A DNA stretch of 45,542 bases from Butyrivibrio sp. MC2013. GTDB taxonomy: Bacteria; Bacillota; Clostridia; Lachnospirales; Lachnospiraceae. The stretch is from positions 1-45,542 of the forward strand of contig NZ_AUKE01000025.1 in the NCBI RefSeq assembly GCF_000424585.1, given 5' to 3'. A program made the translations under genes and the position numbers. The notes beneath the pieces are model-generated. The model worked only from the letters and a program-made list of their open reading frames with translations, had not been told where the DNA came from and did not search any database. How positions within the stretch are numbered: position 1 is the first letter of the stretch; the number at the start of each line of letters is the position of its first letter. Shown in pieces: positions 1-6,677 of this stretch.

Positions 1-168
1 TATAACTTTAACCATACGCAGATGCAGAAGTTTGTGCGCCTTTATGTTATCGGAGTGGTAAAAGATCTCGAGAAATTGATTAATAGATTTTTAGTACCAG
101 TTCGACCGGGGCGTAAATTCAAAAGAATTATACGCCGCCAATCAGCTGAACCATTATTCTACCGATAA
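1..168 (+). CDS. 3' end of a gene cut by the window edge, possibly an IS transposase C-terminus
   Basis: Reading frame 1 is open from the first base for 55 codons and stops with TAA at 166-168. A terminator follows 26 bases later, which fits a real gene end. The visible tail is basic (PVRPGRKFKRIIRRQ, then EPLFYR at the end). A basic tail of this kind, with a VRPGR/FKR block, recalls the C-terminal end of DDE transposases of IS4-like elements, but this is from memory of the pattern only. No catalytic motif is inside the window, so the family is not established; it could be any protein with a basic C-terminus. The start lies upstream of the window. Confidence 0.45.
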   Translation, partial: YNFNHTQMQKFVRLYVIGVVKDLEKLINRFLVPVRPGRKFKRIIRRQSAEPLFYR

Positions 169-194
169 CCCAAAACAACTTAATACCTTTCAGT

Positions 195-228
195 AGGCAG
201 TCTCCCCAGACTGTCTGTTTGCCTTTTT
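195..228 (+). terminator. Rho-independent terminator of the cut gene
   Basis: CAGTCT (198-203) pairs with AGACTG (208-213) around a CCCC loop. An outer AGGCA (195-199) can pair instead with TGCCT (220-224). Five T follow at 224-228. It lies 26 bases after the stop of the partial gene at the window start. Confidence 0.6.
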
Positions 229-338
229 CAAAAATAGAATTTTTGACCGTAAACCCGAGAACTGGCTGTATTGTGTTTGGAATTATCATGGCTTAAATGA
301 TACACTATTCTTAAGTTTTTTACTATCTAAATGACATT

Positions 339-384
339 GGGACGGGGTTAATGGACCATAATTATGGTCCATTAACCCCGTCCC
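339..384. repeat. Perfect 46-bp palindrome (REP/MITE-like)
   Basis: Bases 339-361 are the exact reverse complement of 362-384, with no spacer. Each arm starts with a GGGACGGGG block. G-rich arms of the GGGGACGG kind are familiar at the ends of REP-like elements mobilised by Y1/RAYT transposases in many bacteria; that assignment is an inference, since no transposase is nearby. The palindrome lies between the cut gene and the PH-domain gene, whose leftward transcript would read into it. Next to the arms, one bulged base (385) allows two more pairs. Confidence 0.7.
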
Positions 385-430
385 CAAGAGCCCACTTTTT
401 ATTCTCGTGCGCCTGGGGGCGTACGTTTTA

Positions 431-874
431 TCATTCAAACATATCCGGAATGCCGTCGCCGTCCATGTCAGCACCCTGGTAGCTCAGGTTCTGGGTGTTA
501 ACTGTACGTCTTGCCAGGCGGCACTTCTCTGACTGAGAAAGGATATAGTCCTTGATATCCTTGCCGTGCTTGATGTTCTTCATGATAAGCTTGTCACCAC
601 TGGCATCGGAAGCCAGATAGCAGATAATGGTAGACAGACCCATGATACGCTGAAGGAAGGTCCTGGTCAGCTTCACATCAGCTACCTTGTACATGTAGCA
701 GTCATTTTCTTCGATACTGAGAAGACCGCTGATCTCTACGATATCATTTTCGTAAATTTCAAAATGCCTGAAAGGCCAGGGAATAGCAAAGAAACGAAGT
801 CTGGTGGTCTCTTTGTATACCAGTTCTCCCTTGGATGTAAGCGGCGGTGCCATATTATTATTAACAGGTTCCAT
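431..874 (-). CDS. PH-domain-like small protein with C-terminal DxDGDG motif
   Basis: The 147-residue protein has no signal peptide or membrane segment. Its middle (about 20-110) alternates short beta-type stretches and includes FRHFEIYENDIVEISG, which resembles bacterial PH domains that begin with a conserved hydrophobic strand and a turn. The last residues, GADMDGDGIPDMFE, match the calcium-binding loop style seen in thrombospondin type-3 and EF-hand repeats (D at alternate positions). The start ATG (872-874) is preceded on the minus strand by GGAGG with a 6-base gap, and a good promoter lies further upstream. The family assignment is moderate and the function unknown; membrane or lipid binding is only a possibility from the PH fold. 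Confidence 0.7.
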   Translation of the reverse strand: MEPVNNNMAPPLTSKGELVYKETTRLRFFAIPWPFRHFEIYENDIVEISGLLSIEENDCYMYKVADVKLTRTFLQRIMGLSTIICYLASDASGDKLIMKNIKHGKDIKDYILSQSEKCRLARRTVNTQNLSYQGADMDGDGIPDMFE

Positions 875-918
875 ATTAATCCTCCATATTATGTTATGTT
901 CCTTTTCATATCCATATT

Positions 919-947
919 ATTATAAGAAATGCTTTTTTATCTGTAAA
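919..947 (-). promoter_or_regulatory. Promoter of the PH-domain gene
   Basis: On the minus strand TTTACA (942-947) and TATAAT (919-924) are separated by exactly 17 bases, upstream of the gene that starts at 874. This is a near-consensus sigma-A promoter. Confidence 0.6.
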
Positions 948-1052
948 TACAGCCGATATTATGGAAATTTGTATAAAATTCCTTTAGAATAGCATATGAG
1001 GGAAAAAAGATTTTAGCGCTTAAACAAAGAAGCGGTGGCATGGGAGGAGAGT

Positions 1053-2714
1053 ATGCCCAGAACAGGACTTAACGACACCATCAGCAGGATCTTTGATACC
1101 TTCGTGGTCGTATCGAAGAGCCGATATGCTGTAGTATACGATATTTTCAATCATTATGCCAGGTGGTCCACCAATGCTGTGGAGTTTTTTGGTTTATCAG
1201 GTGAATACATAGAAAATGCCGATACCGAATGGCACAAGCGTATCCATCCTGATGACCGCAAGAATTATGAACAGCGGATCATGGCCATGATAGCAGGCAT
1301 TAAGCAGGATTCACCTTTGGAATACAGAGCTATGGACAAGAACGGAGAATATGTAGCCTGCTCCAGTAAGGGTACCATCATCAAGGACTATTCAGGTCGC
1401 CCTGCTTATCTTGCATTCTTTATCACCAATCACGGTATAGTATCAAACAAGGATCCAATCACAGACACAGATAACCTATATGAGATGTTCAATGCTCTGC
1501 GTCAGCAGAGGGAAAGACAGGAGAAGTCTTCTGTCCTTATTATTGATGCCATCCATTTTGATGATATTAACCGTACCTACGGATATATGTTTGGTAATCA
1601 GGTCCTCAGGGCAATGGCGGACCTGGTAGTCAACCTGGTCAAGGATGAGGGGGTTGTATACAGAGGAGATGGTACATCCATAATCGTCATATCCGGATCG
1701 CTTGAGCTGGACGGCATGAGAAGGCTCTATTCCAGAATCAGGGAGCAGCTTAAGAGTGCTTTCTATGTATCAGGGACCAGGATCACGCTTAACATAGCAG
1801 GCGGTGTGTTAGTCAATGACAATTTTGCAGTTGATGAGCATACCATATATACCAGTGCAAAATATGCTCTGGATGCTTCCAAGAATATGAACCACGGCGG
1901 TCTGGTAGTATACCACAATGAGCATCAGGACCAGAATGCCCGCAGGATAGAACTGCTTGATGCTATCAGAAGCGATATCATGAACAAGTGCAGCGGCTTC
2001 TATCTGGTATATCAGCCTATCATATCTGCCAAGGACAGCCACATGATAGGCGCAGAAGTGCTGCTGAGATGGCATAACGAAGCCTTTGGGGATGTAATGC
2101 CCGATTCTTTTATACCCCTACTGGAGAACGACAGCGTCTTCTTTGAGCTGGGCAACTGGATCCTGGAACAGTCTTTTAACGAGACCAGGAGCATCATATC
2201 AGTATTCCCCGAATTTATGCTCAATATCAATCTTACATTCATGCAGTTGGAGAGATCAGAATTCAGGACCACTCTCATGGATCTGATGAGAAGGACCAGG
2301 TTCCCTGCCAGCAATCTGACACTGGAGCTTACCAAGAGATGTCGTCAGATGTCCAGAGAACACTTAAAGAGCCAGGTGGATTTCTTGAAATCCAGTGGCA
2401 GTCAGATAGCTCTGGATGTAGAGGAATTTAGCTCGCTTGACCTCTTAAGAGCTCTTCCCGTTGATCATATTAAGATAGACAGACGCTTCCTCAGAGATAT
2501 AGACCGCAATCTGGTCAATCAATATATAGTAGAAGCTATGGCAGGCTTTGCACAGCACATGAATGTTCATGTCACACTTACCGGTATCGAGAATGCCCAG
2601 ATGCTGGACTTTGTAAAGGAACGCTTCCCGGCCGACTCCTTCCAGGGCTACTATTACAGTAAACCCGTCCGCATTGCCGACCTTAAGCAGCTTCCTCTCT
2701 ACCACAGCAGGTAA
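1053..2714 (+). CDS. PAS-GGDEF-EAL signalling protein with degenerate catalytic motifs
   Basis: The ATG at 1053 is chosen over a GTG at 1035 because GGAGG (1043-1047) lies 5 bases before it, inside the longer frame. The 553-residue protein is soluble. Residues about 25-130 form a PAS_3-type sensor (HPDD and GEYV blocks). Residues 155-290 are a GGDEF domain whose signature reads RGDGT (204-208), so cyclase activity is unlikely. Residues 300-550 are an EAL domain: EVL (335-337), NIN (391-393), ELTKR (425-429), KID (474-476), GIEN (511-514) and QGYYYSKP (531-538) are present. The usual DDFG loop reads DVEEF (455-459), with the second Asp lost. It may bind cyclic di-GMP or act as a weak or inactive phosphodiesterase. 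It is a single-gene unit ended by a strong terminator. Confidence 0.88.
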   Translation: MPRTGLNDTISRIFDTFVVVSKSRYAVVYDIFNHYARWSTNAVEFFGLSGEYIENADTEWHKRIHPDDRKNYEQRIMAMIAGIKQDSPLEYRAMDKNGEYVACSSKGTIIKDYSGRPAYLAFFITNHGIVSNKDPITDTDNLYEMFNALRQQRERQEKSSVLIIDAIHFDDINRTYGYMFGNQVLRAMADLVVNLVKDEGVVYRGDGTSIIVISGSLELDGMRRLYSRIREQLKSAFYVSGTRITLNIAGGVLVNDNFAVDEHTIYTSAKYALDASKNMNHGGLVVYHNEHQDQNARRIELLDAIRSDIMNKCSGFYLVYQPIISAKDSHMIGAEVLLRWHNEAFGDVMPDSFIPLLENDSVFFELGNWILEQSFNETRSIISVFPEFMLNINLTFMQLERSEFRTTLMDLMRRTRFPASNLTLELTKRCRQMSREHLKSQVDFLKSSGSQIALDVEEFSSLDLLRALPVDHIKIDRRFLRDIDRNLVNQYIVEAMAGFAQHMNVHVTLTGIENAQMLDFVKERFPADSFQGYYYSKPVRIADLKQLPLYHSR

Positions 2715-2719
2715 AATAA

Positions 2720-2746
2720 AAACACCCCCGCCTTGCGGGGGTGTTT
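2720..2746. terminator. Bidirectional terminator between convergent genes
   Basis: A perfect 12-bp stem (2720-2731 with 2735-2746) closes a CTT loop. A-rich sequence lies on the left and T-rich on the right, so it can stop both the EAL gene (+) and the PurF-like gene (-), whose stops flank it. Confidence 0.9.
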
Positions 2747-2752
2747 GTGTTA

Positions 2753-4177
2753 TCAGGAACGTCCGTTCCAGCAGTGAGTGCAGAGCTGACAGGGCTCGAT
2801 GCCCAGGCCTTCGATCATGTCGTCCAGGCGGTGGTAGCTGAGAGTAGTGAAGTTCAGCTGCTTTCTGATCTCTTCCAGCATTGCTGCATATTCTTCAGAA
2901 TCAGGATCAGTATACTTGTCCAGGATCTCTCTTGAAGGGTTCTGGACATTTTCAAGCTTCTCGATAACGCGTCTGGTGATCAGTTCCTTGTCAGAGCCTG
3001 ATCTTGAGAAATTGAGGTAGGGACATCCGAATACAAGAGGAGGACAGGCAGGTCTGATGTGGACTTCCTTAGCTCCCTTATCGTAGAGATATTCGGTGGT
3101 CTCTCTGAGCTGAGTACCTCTTACGATGGAATCGTCGATGAGCAGGAGGCTCTTGCCTCTGATCAGTGCTTCAATGGGTACCAGCTTCATCTTGGCGATG
3201 AGATTCCTTCTGCTCTGAATGGTGGGCATAAAGGATCTGGGCCATGTAGGTGTGTATTTTACAAAGGGTCTTGAGTAGGGCACCTTGGAGAAATTGGAAT
3301 AGCCTACTGCATGAGCTACACCGGAATCAGGTACGCCTGCTACTATATCAGGGTGTACATTGCCTCTGCCAAGGTCTCTCTTGGCAAGAGCCTGTCCGCA
3401 GCTGTATCTGGCATCTTCGACATTAAGACCTTCATAGGTTGATGCCGGGAAGCCATAGTAGATCCAGAGGAAGGTGCAGATCTTCATTTTCTGCTCTCTC
3501 TCTTTGACTGTTTCATAGCCGTCGGGTGTGATGAATACTATTTCACCGGGACCTAGTTCATATTCAGGCTCATAACCTAGGTTCAGGAAGGAGAAGCTCT
3601 CAAAGCAGGCACAATAGGCGCCTTCCTTCTTGCCTATCTCAACAGGTGTTCTTCCCAGCTTGTCTCTGGAAGCATATATTCCCTCGGATGTCATGAGCAG
3701 GAGAGTAAGTGAACCCTTGATGCTCTCCTGAGCATAGGTGATACCCTCGACAATGGATTCCTTCTGATTGATAAGTGAAGCTACCAGCTCTGTGGGATTG
3801 ACATCTCCGCCGCTCATCTCCAGGAAATGGGGGTGATCCAGCTTGAAGAGTTCATTGGTCAGCTCCTCTGCATTGTTGATCTTGCCTACAGTGGTGATGG
3901 CATATGTACCAAGGTGAGAGCGAACGATAAGTGGCTGGGGTTCATAATCGGAGATACAGCCAATTCCCAGGTGGCCTTCCATATGAAGAATATCGTTGTC
4001 AAACTTGGGCCTGAAATTGGTAGTCTCAATATTATGTATAGCCCTGTCAAAACCCTTGGTCTCGGAATATACAGCCATTCCGGCACGACGTGTACCAAGG
4101 TGTGAATGATAATCTGTCCCGTAGAAGAGATCAAAAACGCAGTCTTCGTGAGACGCTAGTCCGAAAAATCCGCCCAT
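2753..4177 (-). CDS. PurF-like amidophosphoribosyltransferase paralog lacking the glutaminase Cys
   Basis: The 474-residue protein has the PurF layout: an Ntn/GATase-like N-terminal half (1-230) and a phosphoribosyltransferase half (about 250-470) with VPDSG (282-286) and the PRPP loop LLLIDDSIVRGT (344-355). Cysteines at 234, 378, 385 and in CQLCTHC near the end resemble the 4Fe-4S ligands of Bacillus-type PurF. The N-terminus reads MGGFFGLAS, so the catalytic Cys that PurF exposes as residue 1 is Gly. The HRGQ, RYST and HNG motifs of the glutaminase site also read HLGT, GIGC and TVGK. Synthesis of phosphoribosylamine from glutamine is therefore doubtful; ammonia-dependent activity or another PRPP reaction are inferences. 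It is divergent from purC. The start has only a weak GAGGGA site. Confidence 0.85.
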   Translation of the reverse strand: MGGFFGLASHEDCVFDLFYGTDYHSHLGTRRAGMAVYSETKGFDRAIHNIETTNFRPKFDNDILHMEGHLGIGCISDYEPQPLIVRSHLGTYAITTVGKINNAEELTNELFKLDHPHFLEMSGGDVNPTELVASLINQKESIVEGITYAQESIKGSLTLLLMTSEGIYASRDKLGRTPVEIGKKEGAYCACFESFSFLNLGYEPEYELGPGEIVFITPDGYETVKEREQKMKICTFLWIYYGFPASTYEGLNVEDARYSCGQALAKRDLGRGNVHPDIVAGVPDSGVAHAVGYSNFSKVPYSRPFVKYTPTWPRSFMPTIQSRRNLIAKMKLVPIEALIRGKSLLLIDDSIVRGTQLRETTEYLYDKGAKEVHIRPACPPLVFGCPYLNFSRSGSDKELITRRVIEKLENVQNPSREILDKYTDPDSEEYAAMLEEIRKQLNFTTLSYHRLDDMIEGLGIEPCQLCTHCWNGRS

Positions 4178-4344
4178 CTTACAACTTTCCCTCGCTTTTG
4201 TTTGAATGTTTGGTCAAAAATCAAATAACACAAACATAATAACATTAAAATCGCTCAGGAACACAAGGAATTTTTATTTTGTATGGTTGCATAAAAAGCC
4301 CTTAGTTTTTCTTTTTTTATAAGAAAAAGATGCACAAGATTTTG

Positions 4345-4358
4345 ATTGAATGTTCAAT
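4345..4358. promoter_or_regulatory. Inverted repeat in the purF-like/purC intergenic region, weak PurBox candidate
   Basis: ATTGAA and TTCAAT flank TG, and the minus strand reads GAACATTC, which resembles the core of the PurR PurBox (CGAACATT). A similar TTGAATGTTTGG lies at 4203-4214. The rest of the 321-base region between the divergent genes is AT-rich. No purine riboswitch core was recognised. The operator reading is weak. Confidence 0.25.
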
Positions 4359-4379
4359 AAAATTTTGCCCTTATGGCAG

Positions 4380-4409
4380 TTTACATATTAAAAACGCCTG
4401 GTCTATACT
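4380..4409 (+). promoter_or_regulatory. purC promoter
   Basis: TTTACA (4380-4385) and TATACT (4404-4409) are 18 bases apart, about 90 bases before the purC start. Confidence 0.55.
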
Positions 4410-4419
4410 AACAGTGCGG

Positions 4420-4449
4420 GATTCCCGGGGCGCTTCGTAAAAGGGAATC
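4420..4449 (+). promoter_or_regulatory. Hairpin in the purC leader
   Basis: GATTCCC (4420-4426) pairs with GGGAATC (4443-4449) around a 16-base loop. It lies just after the predicted transcription start and has no T-run, so it is not a terminator. It may be a 5' leader structure; no known riboswitch was matched. Confidence 0.35.
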
Positions 4450-4498
4450 TCACAATCTCATAATAGTCAAATTATACAAAAGAGAGAAAGGGTACGCC

Positions 4499-5371
4499 AT
4501 GAAAGAGTTCAAACCGGTGAAAGAGGGCAAGGTAAGGGAGATCTACGATAACGGAGACAGCCTGATAATGGTTGCTACAGATCGTATCTCAGCATTTGAT
4601 GTGATCTTGAAGAACAAGATCGTAAAGAAGGGTACTGTTCTTACCCAGATGTCTAAGTTCTGGTTCGATTATACCAAGGACCTGACAGAGAACCACATGA
4701 TCAGTACTGATGTTAACGATATGCCGGAGTTCTTCAGAACACCCGAATTTGACGGCAACAGCATGCTCTGCAAGAAGCTGGAGATGATCCCTGTTGAATG
4801 TATCGTAAGAGGCTATATCACAGGAAGCGGCTGGGAGAGCTACAAGAAGAACGGTACTGTATGCGGCATTAAGCTTCCTGAAGGTCTCAAGGAATGTGAC
4901 AAGCTTCCCGAAGCTATCTATACTCCTTCCACTAAGGCAGAGATTGGCGACCATGACGAGAATATAGATTTTGAAAAGAGTATTGAAGTGCTGGAGAAGT
5001 CCTTCCCCGGAAGAGGAAGAGAACTTGCAGAGAAGATCAGAGATCTGACAATTGCTCTCTATAATAAGTGTGCAGATTATGCACTGACTAGAGGCATCAT
5101 CATTGCAGATACCAAATTTGAGTTTGGCCTTGACGAGAATGGCAATGTGGTACTGGCAGACGAGATGCTCACTCCCGACTCCAGCCGTTTCTGGCCTGCA
5201 GATGGTTATGAAAGCGGCAAGAGCCAGCCTTCCTTTGATAAGCAGTATGTACGTGACTGGCTCAAGGCCAATCCTGATTCCGATTACCTGCTTCCCGATG
5301 ATGTTATAGACAAGACTATCGAGAAGTACAAGGATGCATACAGACTCCTTACAGGTAAGGAGATTGACTGA
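4499..5371 (+). CDS. purC: Phosphoribosylaminoimidazole-succinocarboxamide synthase (SAICAR synthetase)
   Basis: The 290-residue protein catalyses the ATP-dependent joining of CAIR with aspartate in de novo purine synthesis (cytosolic). It opens with KEGKVREIYD and has the DRISAFD nucleotide-site motif at about residue 28, then VECIVRGYITGSGW and a C-terminal DEMLTPDSSRFW, all hallmarks of PurC. The length is in the 'long' PurC range (290-300), as in eukaryotic-type and some clostridial enzymes, rather than about 235. An A/G-rich ribosome site (GAGAAAGGG) precedes the ATG. The gene is divergent from the PurF-like gene and no other purine gene follows it. Confidence 0.95.
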   Translation: MKEFKPVKEGKVREIYDNGDSLIMVATDRISAFDVILKNKIVKKGTVLTQMSKFWFDYTKDLTENHMISTDVNDMPEFFRTPEFDGNSMLCKKLEMIPVECIVRGYITGSGWESYKKNGTVCGIKLPEGLKECDKLPEAIYTPSTKAEIGDHDENIDFEKSIEVLEKSFPGRGRELAEKIRDLTIALYNKCADYALTRGIIIADTKFEFGLDENGNVVLADEMLTPDSSRFWPADGYESGKSQPSFDKQYVRDWLKANPDSDYLLPDDVIDKTIEKYKDAYRLLTGKEID

Positions 5372-5544
5372 TCACCCGCGGCTGATACAGCCCAATGGTT
5401 TTTACTTATGAACAGGAATTAATACAGATACAATAGGTTCACCGGGTGTTCATAATCACGTAACATTTTATATGTAATATTGAATTATCGAAAGACATAG
5501 AAAGTGATCCGGAAACCTAATCAGTAACTTATCTTTTTCATAAT

Positions 5545-5573
5545 GGGCTGCCTGAATCCCCATCAGGCAGCCC
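5545..5573 (+). terminator. Hairpin after purC
   Basis: GGGCTGCCTGA (5545-5555) pairs with TCAGGCAGCCC (5563-5573), an 11-bp perfect stem. The following sequence is C/T-rich rather than a T-run, so it may be a weak terminator or a 3' stability hairpin. The stretch 5372-5544 before it holds no gene that I recognise. Confidence 0.55.
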
Positions 5574-5598
5574 TCCTCCCTTCTTATAGTGTTATATA

Positions 5599-5640
5599 AG
5601 CAGCCGCTGGAGGCTTAGTTGTTCTCCAGGGCTGCTTTTT
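5599..5640 (+). terminator. Rho-independent terminator
   Basis: AGCAGCC (5599-5605) and CTGGAG (5607-5612) pair with CTCCAG (5624-5629) and GGCTGCT (5630-5636), with one bulged G. Five T follow. It is the main terminator for purC transcripts. The stretch from here to larB (5925) is non-coding and holds the MITE-like element. Confidence 0.85.
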
Positions 5641-5699
5641 CTCATTTTTATAGAGATGCGAGTTTAACCAATCTAAGTGCGGATGGCTCCTGATCATAT

Positions 5700-5836
5700 G
5701 AGGTAGGTGTCAAAAGTTCCTTTTGACACCTTATGACTAACGGATTGTTCCGTTTCTTCGAAACTCTCACAATCCTAAAACATTCATATTCGATTTCGGG
5801 CAAGCTCGAATCGAAATGACTTTTGACCCTTACGTC
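5700..5836. mobile_element. MITE-like element, copy 1 (137 bp)
   Basis: The left end GAGGTAGGTGTCAAAAGT and the right end (reverse complement GACGTAAGGGTCAAAAGT) are imperfect terminal inverted repeats. The element is flanked by a 7-bp direct repeat ATCATAT (5693-5699 and 5837-5843), a likely target duplication. It carries a sub-terminal hairpin (5706-5716 with 5720-5730) and a second one near the right end, and no ORF. It is near-identical to the 188-bp copy at 20383 apart from a 51-bp internal deletion. The mobilising transposase is not in the window. Confidence 0.8.
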
Positions 5837-5924
5837 ATCATATTGAATAAAAAGTATTATTTATAATAAAATCAATATAGACAGACCTATCATTCACATA
5901 CATATATTAACGGGGACGTGGCTT

Positions 5925-6677
5925 ATGCAGACCAGAGAAGTTCTTGAGCAGCTTGTGGAAGGCAAGATATCTATAGAAGAAGCTGAAAAATTTTTTAAGA
6001 AAGAGCCCATAGAAAACATGGGCTTTGCCAGGCTTGACCTTCACAGAGAAGTAAGATCGGGCTTTCCGGAGGTTATTTTTTGCCAGAATAAACCCGATGA
6101 ATTCCTTATAGAGATATTTAAAAAATTGGTTGAAAAAGATAAGCGTGCCCTTGGGACCAGGGCAAGTGAGCATCAGGCAGAGCTTATACTCAGTGAATTA
6201 CCAAATGCGCAATATGACAAGGTATCCCGTATCCTGAAGGTAGATCCTATGGATAGGGAACTTAAGGGCAATGTTTGCGTATGCAGCGCAGGGACTGCGG
6301 ATCTGTTCGTGGCAGAGGAAGCAGCACAGACAGCAGAGTATTTTGGCGCCGGGGTTACACGAGTATATGATGTGGGCGTCAGCGGACTGCATAGGCTTCT
6401 GGCTGAGGTGGACACCATCAGAAAGGCCACTTGCGTGATAGCGGTTGCGGGAATGGAAGGCGCTCTTGCCAGTGTGATCGGAGGCCTGGTGGAGAATCCT
6501 GTGATCGCAGTTCCTACTTCTGTTGGTTATGGTGCCAATATGAAAGGCTTATCAGCTCTTTTGACTATGATCAATTCCTGTGCAAACGGGATTGCGGTTG
6601 TAAATATTGACAACGGATACGGCGCCGGCTATATGGCTGCCCAGATTAATAGGCTTGCCGTCAGAGGTTATGAATAA
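5925..6677 (+). CDS. larB: Nickel-pincer cofactor biosynthesis protein LarB
   Basis: LarB carboxylates and hydrolyses nicotinic acid adenine dinucleotide in the first step of nickel-pincer nucleotide cofactor synthesis, used by lactate racemase-type enzymes. The 250-residue length is typical. The C-terminal half is PurE-like: SAGTAD (121-126), GMEGALASVIGG (176-187), VPTSVGYG (196-203) and INSCANGIAVVNIDNGYGAG (216-235) are the expected glycine-rich blocks. The start ATG follows a weak GGGGACGTGG. larC, larE and larA are not in the window, so its pathway partners must lie elsewhere. The next gene starts inside its last codons, implying coupling to a sensor kinase. Confidence 0.9.
   Translation: MQTREVLEQLVEGKISIEEAEKFFKKEPIENMGFARLDLHREVRSGFPEVIFCQNKPDEFLIEIFKKLVEKDKRALGTRASEHQAELILSELPNAQYDKVSRILKVDPMDRELKGNVCVCSAGTADLFVAEEAAQTAEYFGAGVTRVYDVGVSGLHRLLAEVDTIRKATCVIAVAGMEGALASVIGGLVENPVIAVPTSVGYGANMKGLSALLTMINSCANGIAVVNIDNGYGAGYMAAQINRLAVRGYE

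Noticed and set aside
2741..2935. Short plus-strand frames over the PurF-like gene
   Set aside because: They are frames opposite a conserved gene and have no ribosome site.
4411..4453. ZTP/pfl or purine riboswitch upstream of purC
   Set aside because: The hairpin lacks the conserved GGGUCGUG and pseudoknot bases of the pfl motif and the purine riboswitch core; only a plain hairpin can be supported.
5925..6677. PurE (AIR carboxylase) assignment for the 250-residue protein
   Set aside because: The length and the N-terminal half, plus the glycine-rich blocks, match LarB, which only contains a PurE-like domain.
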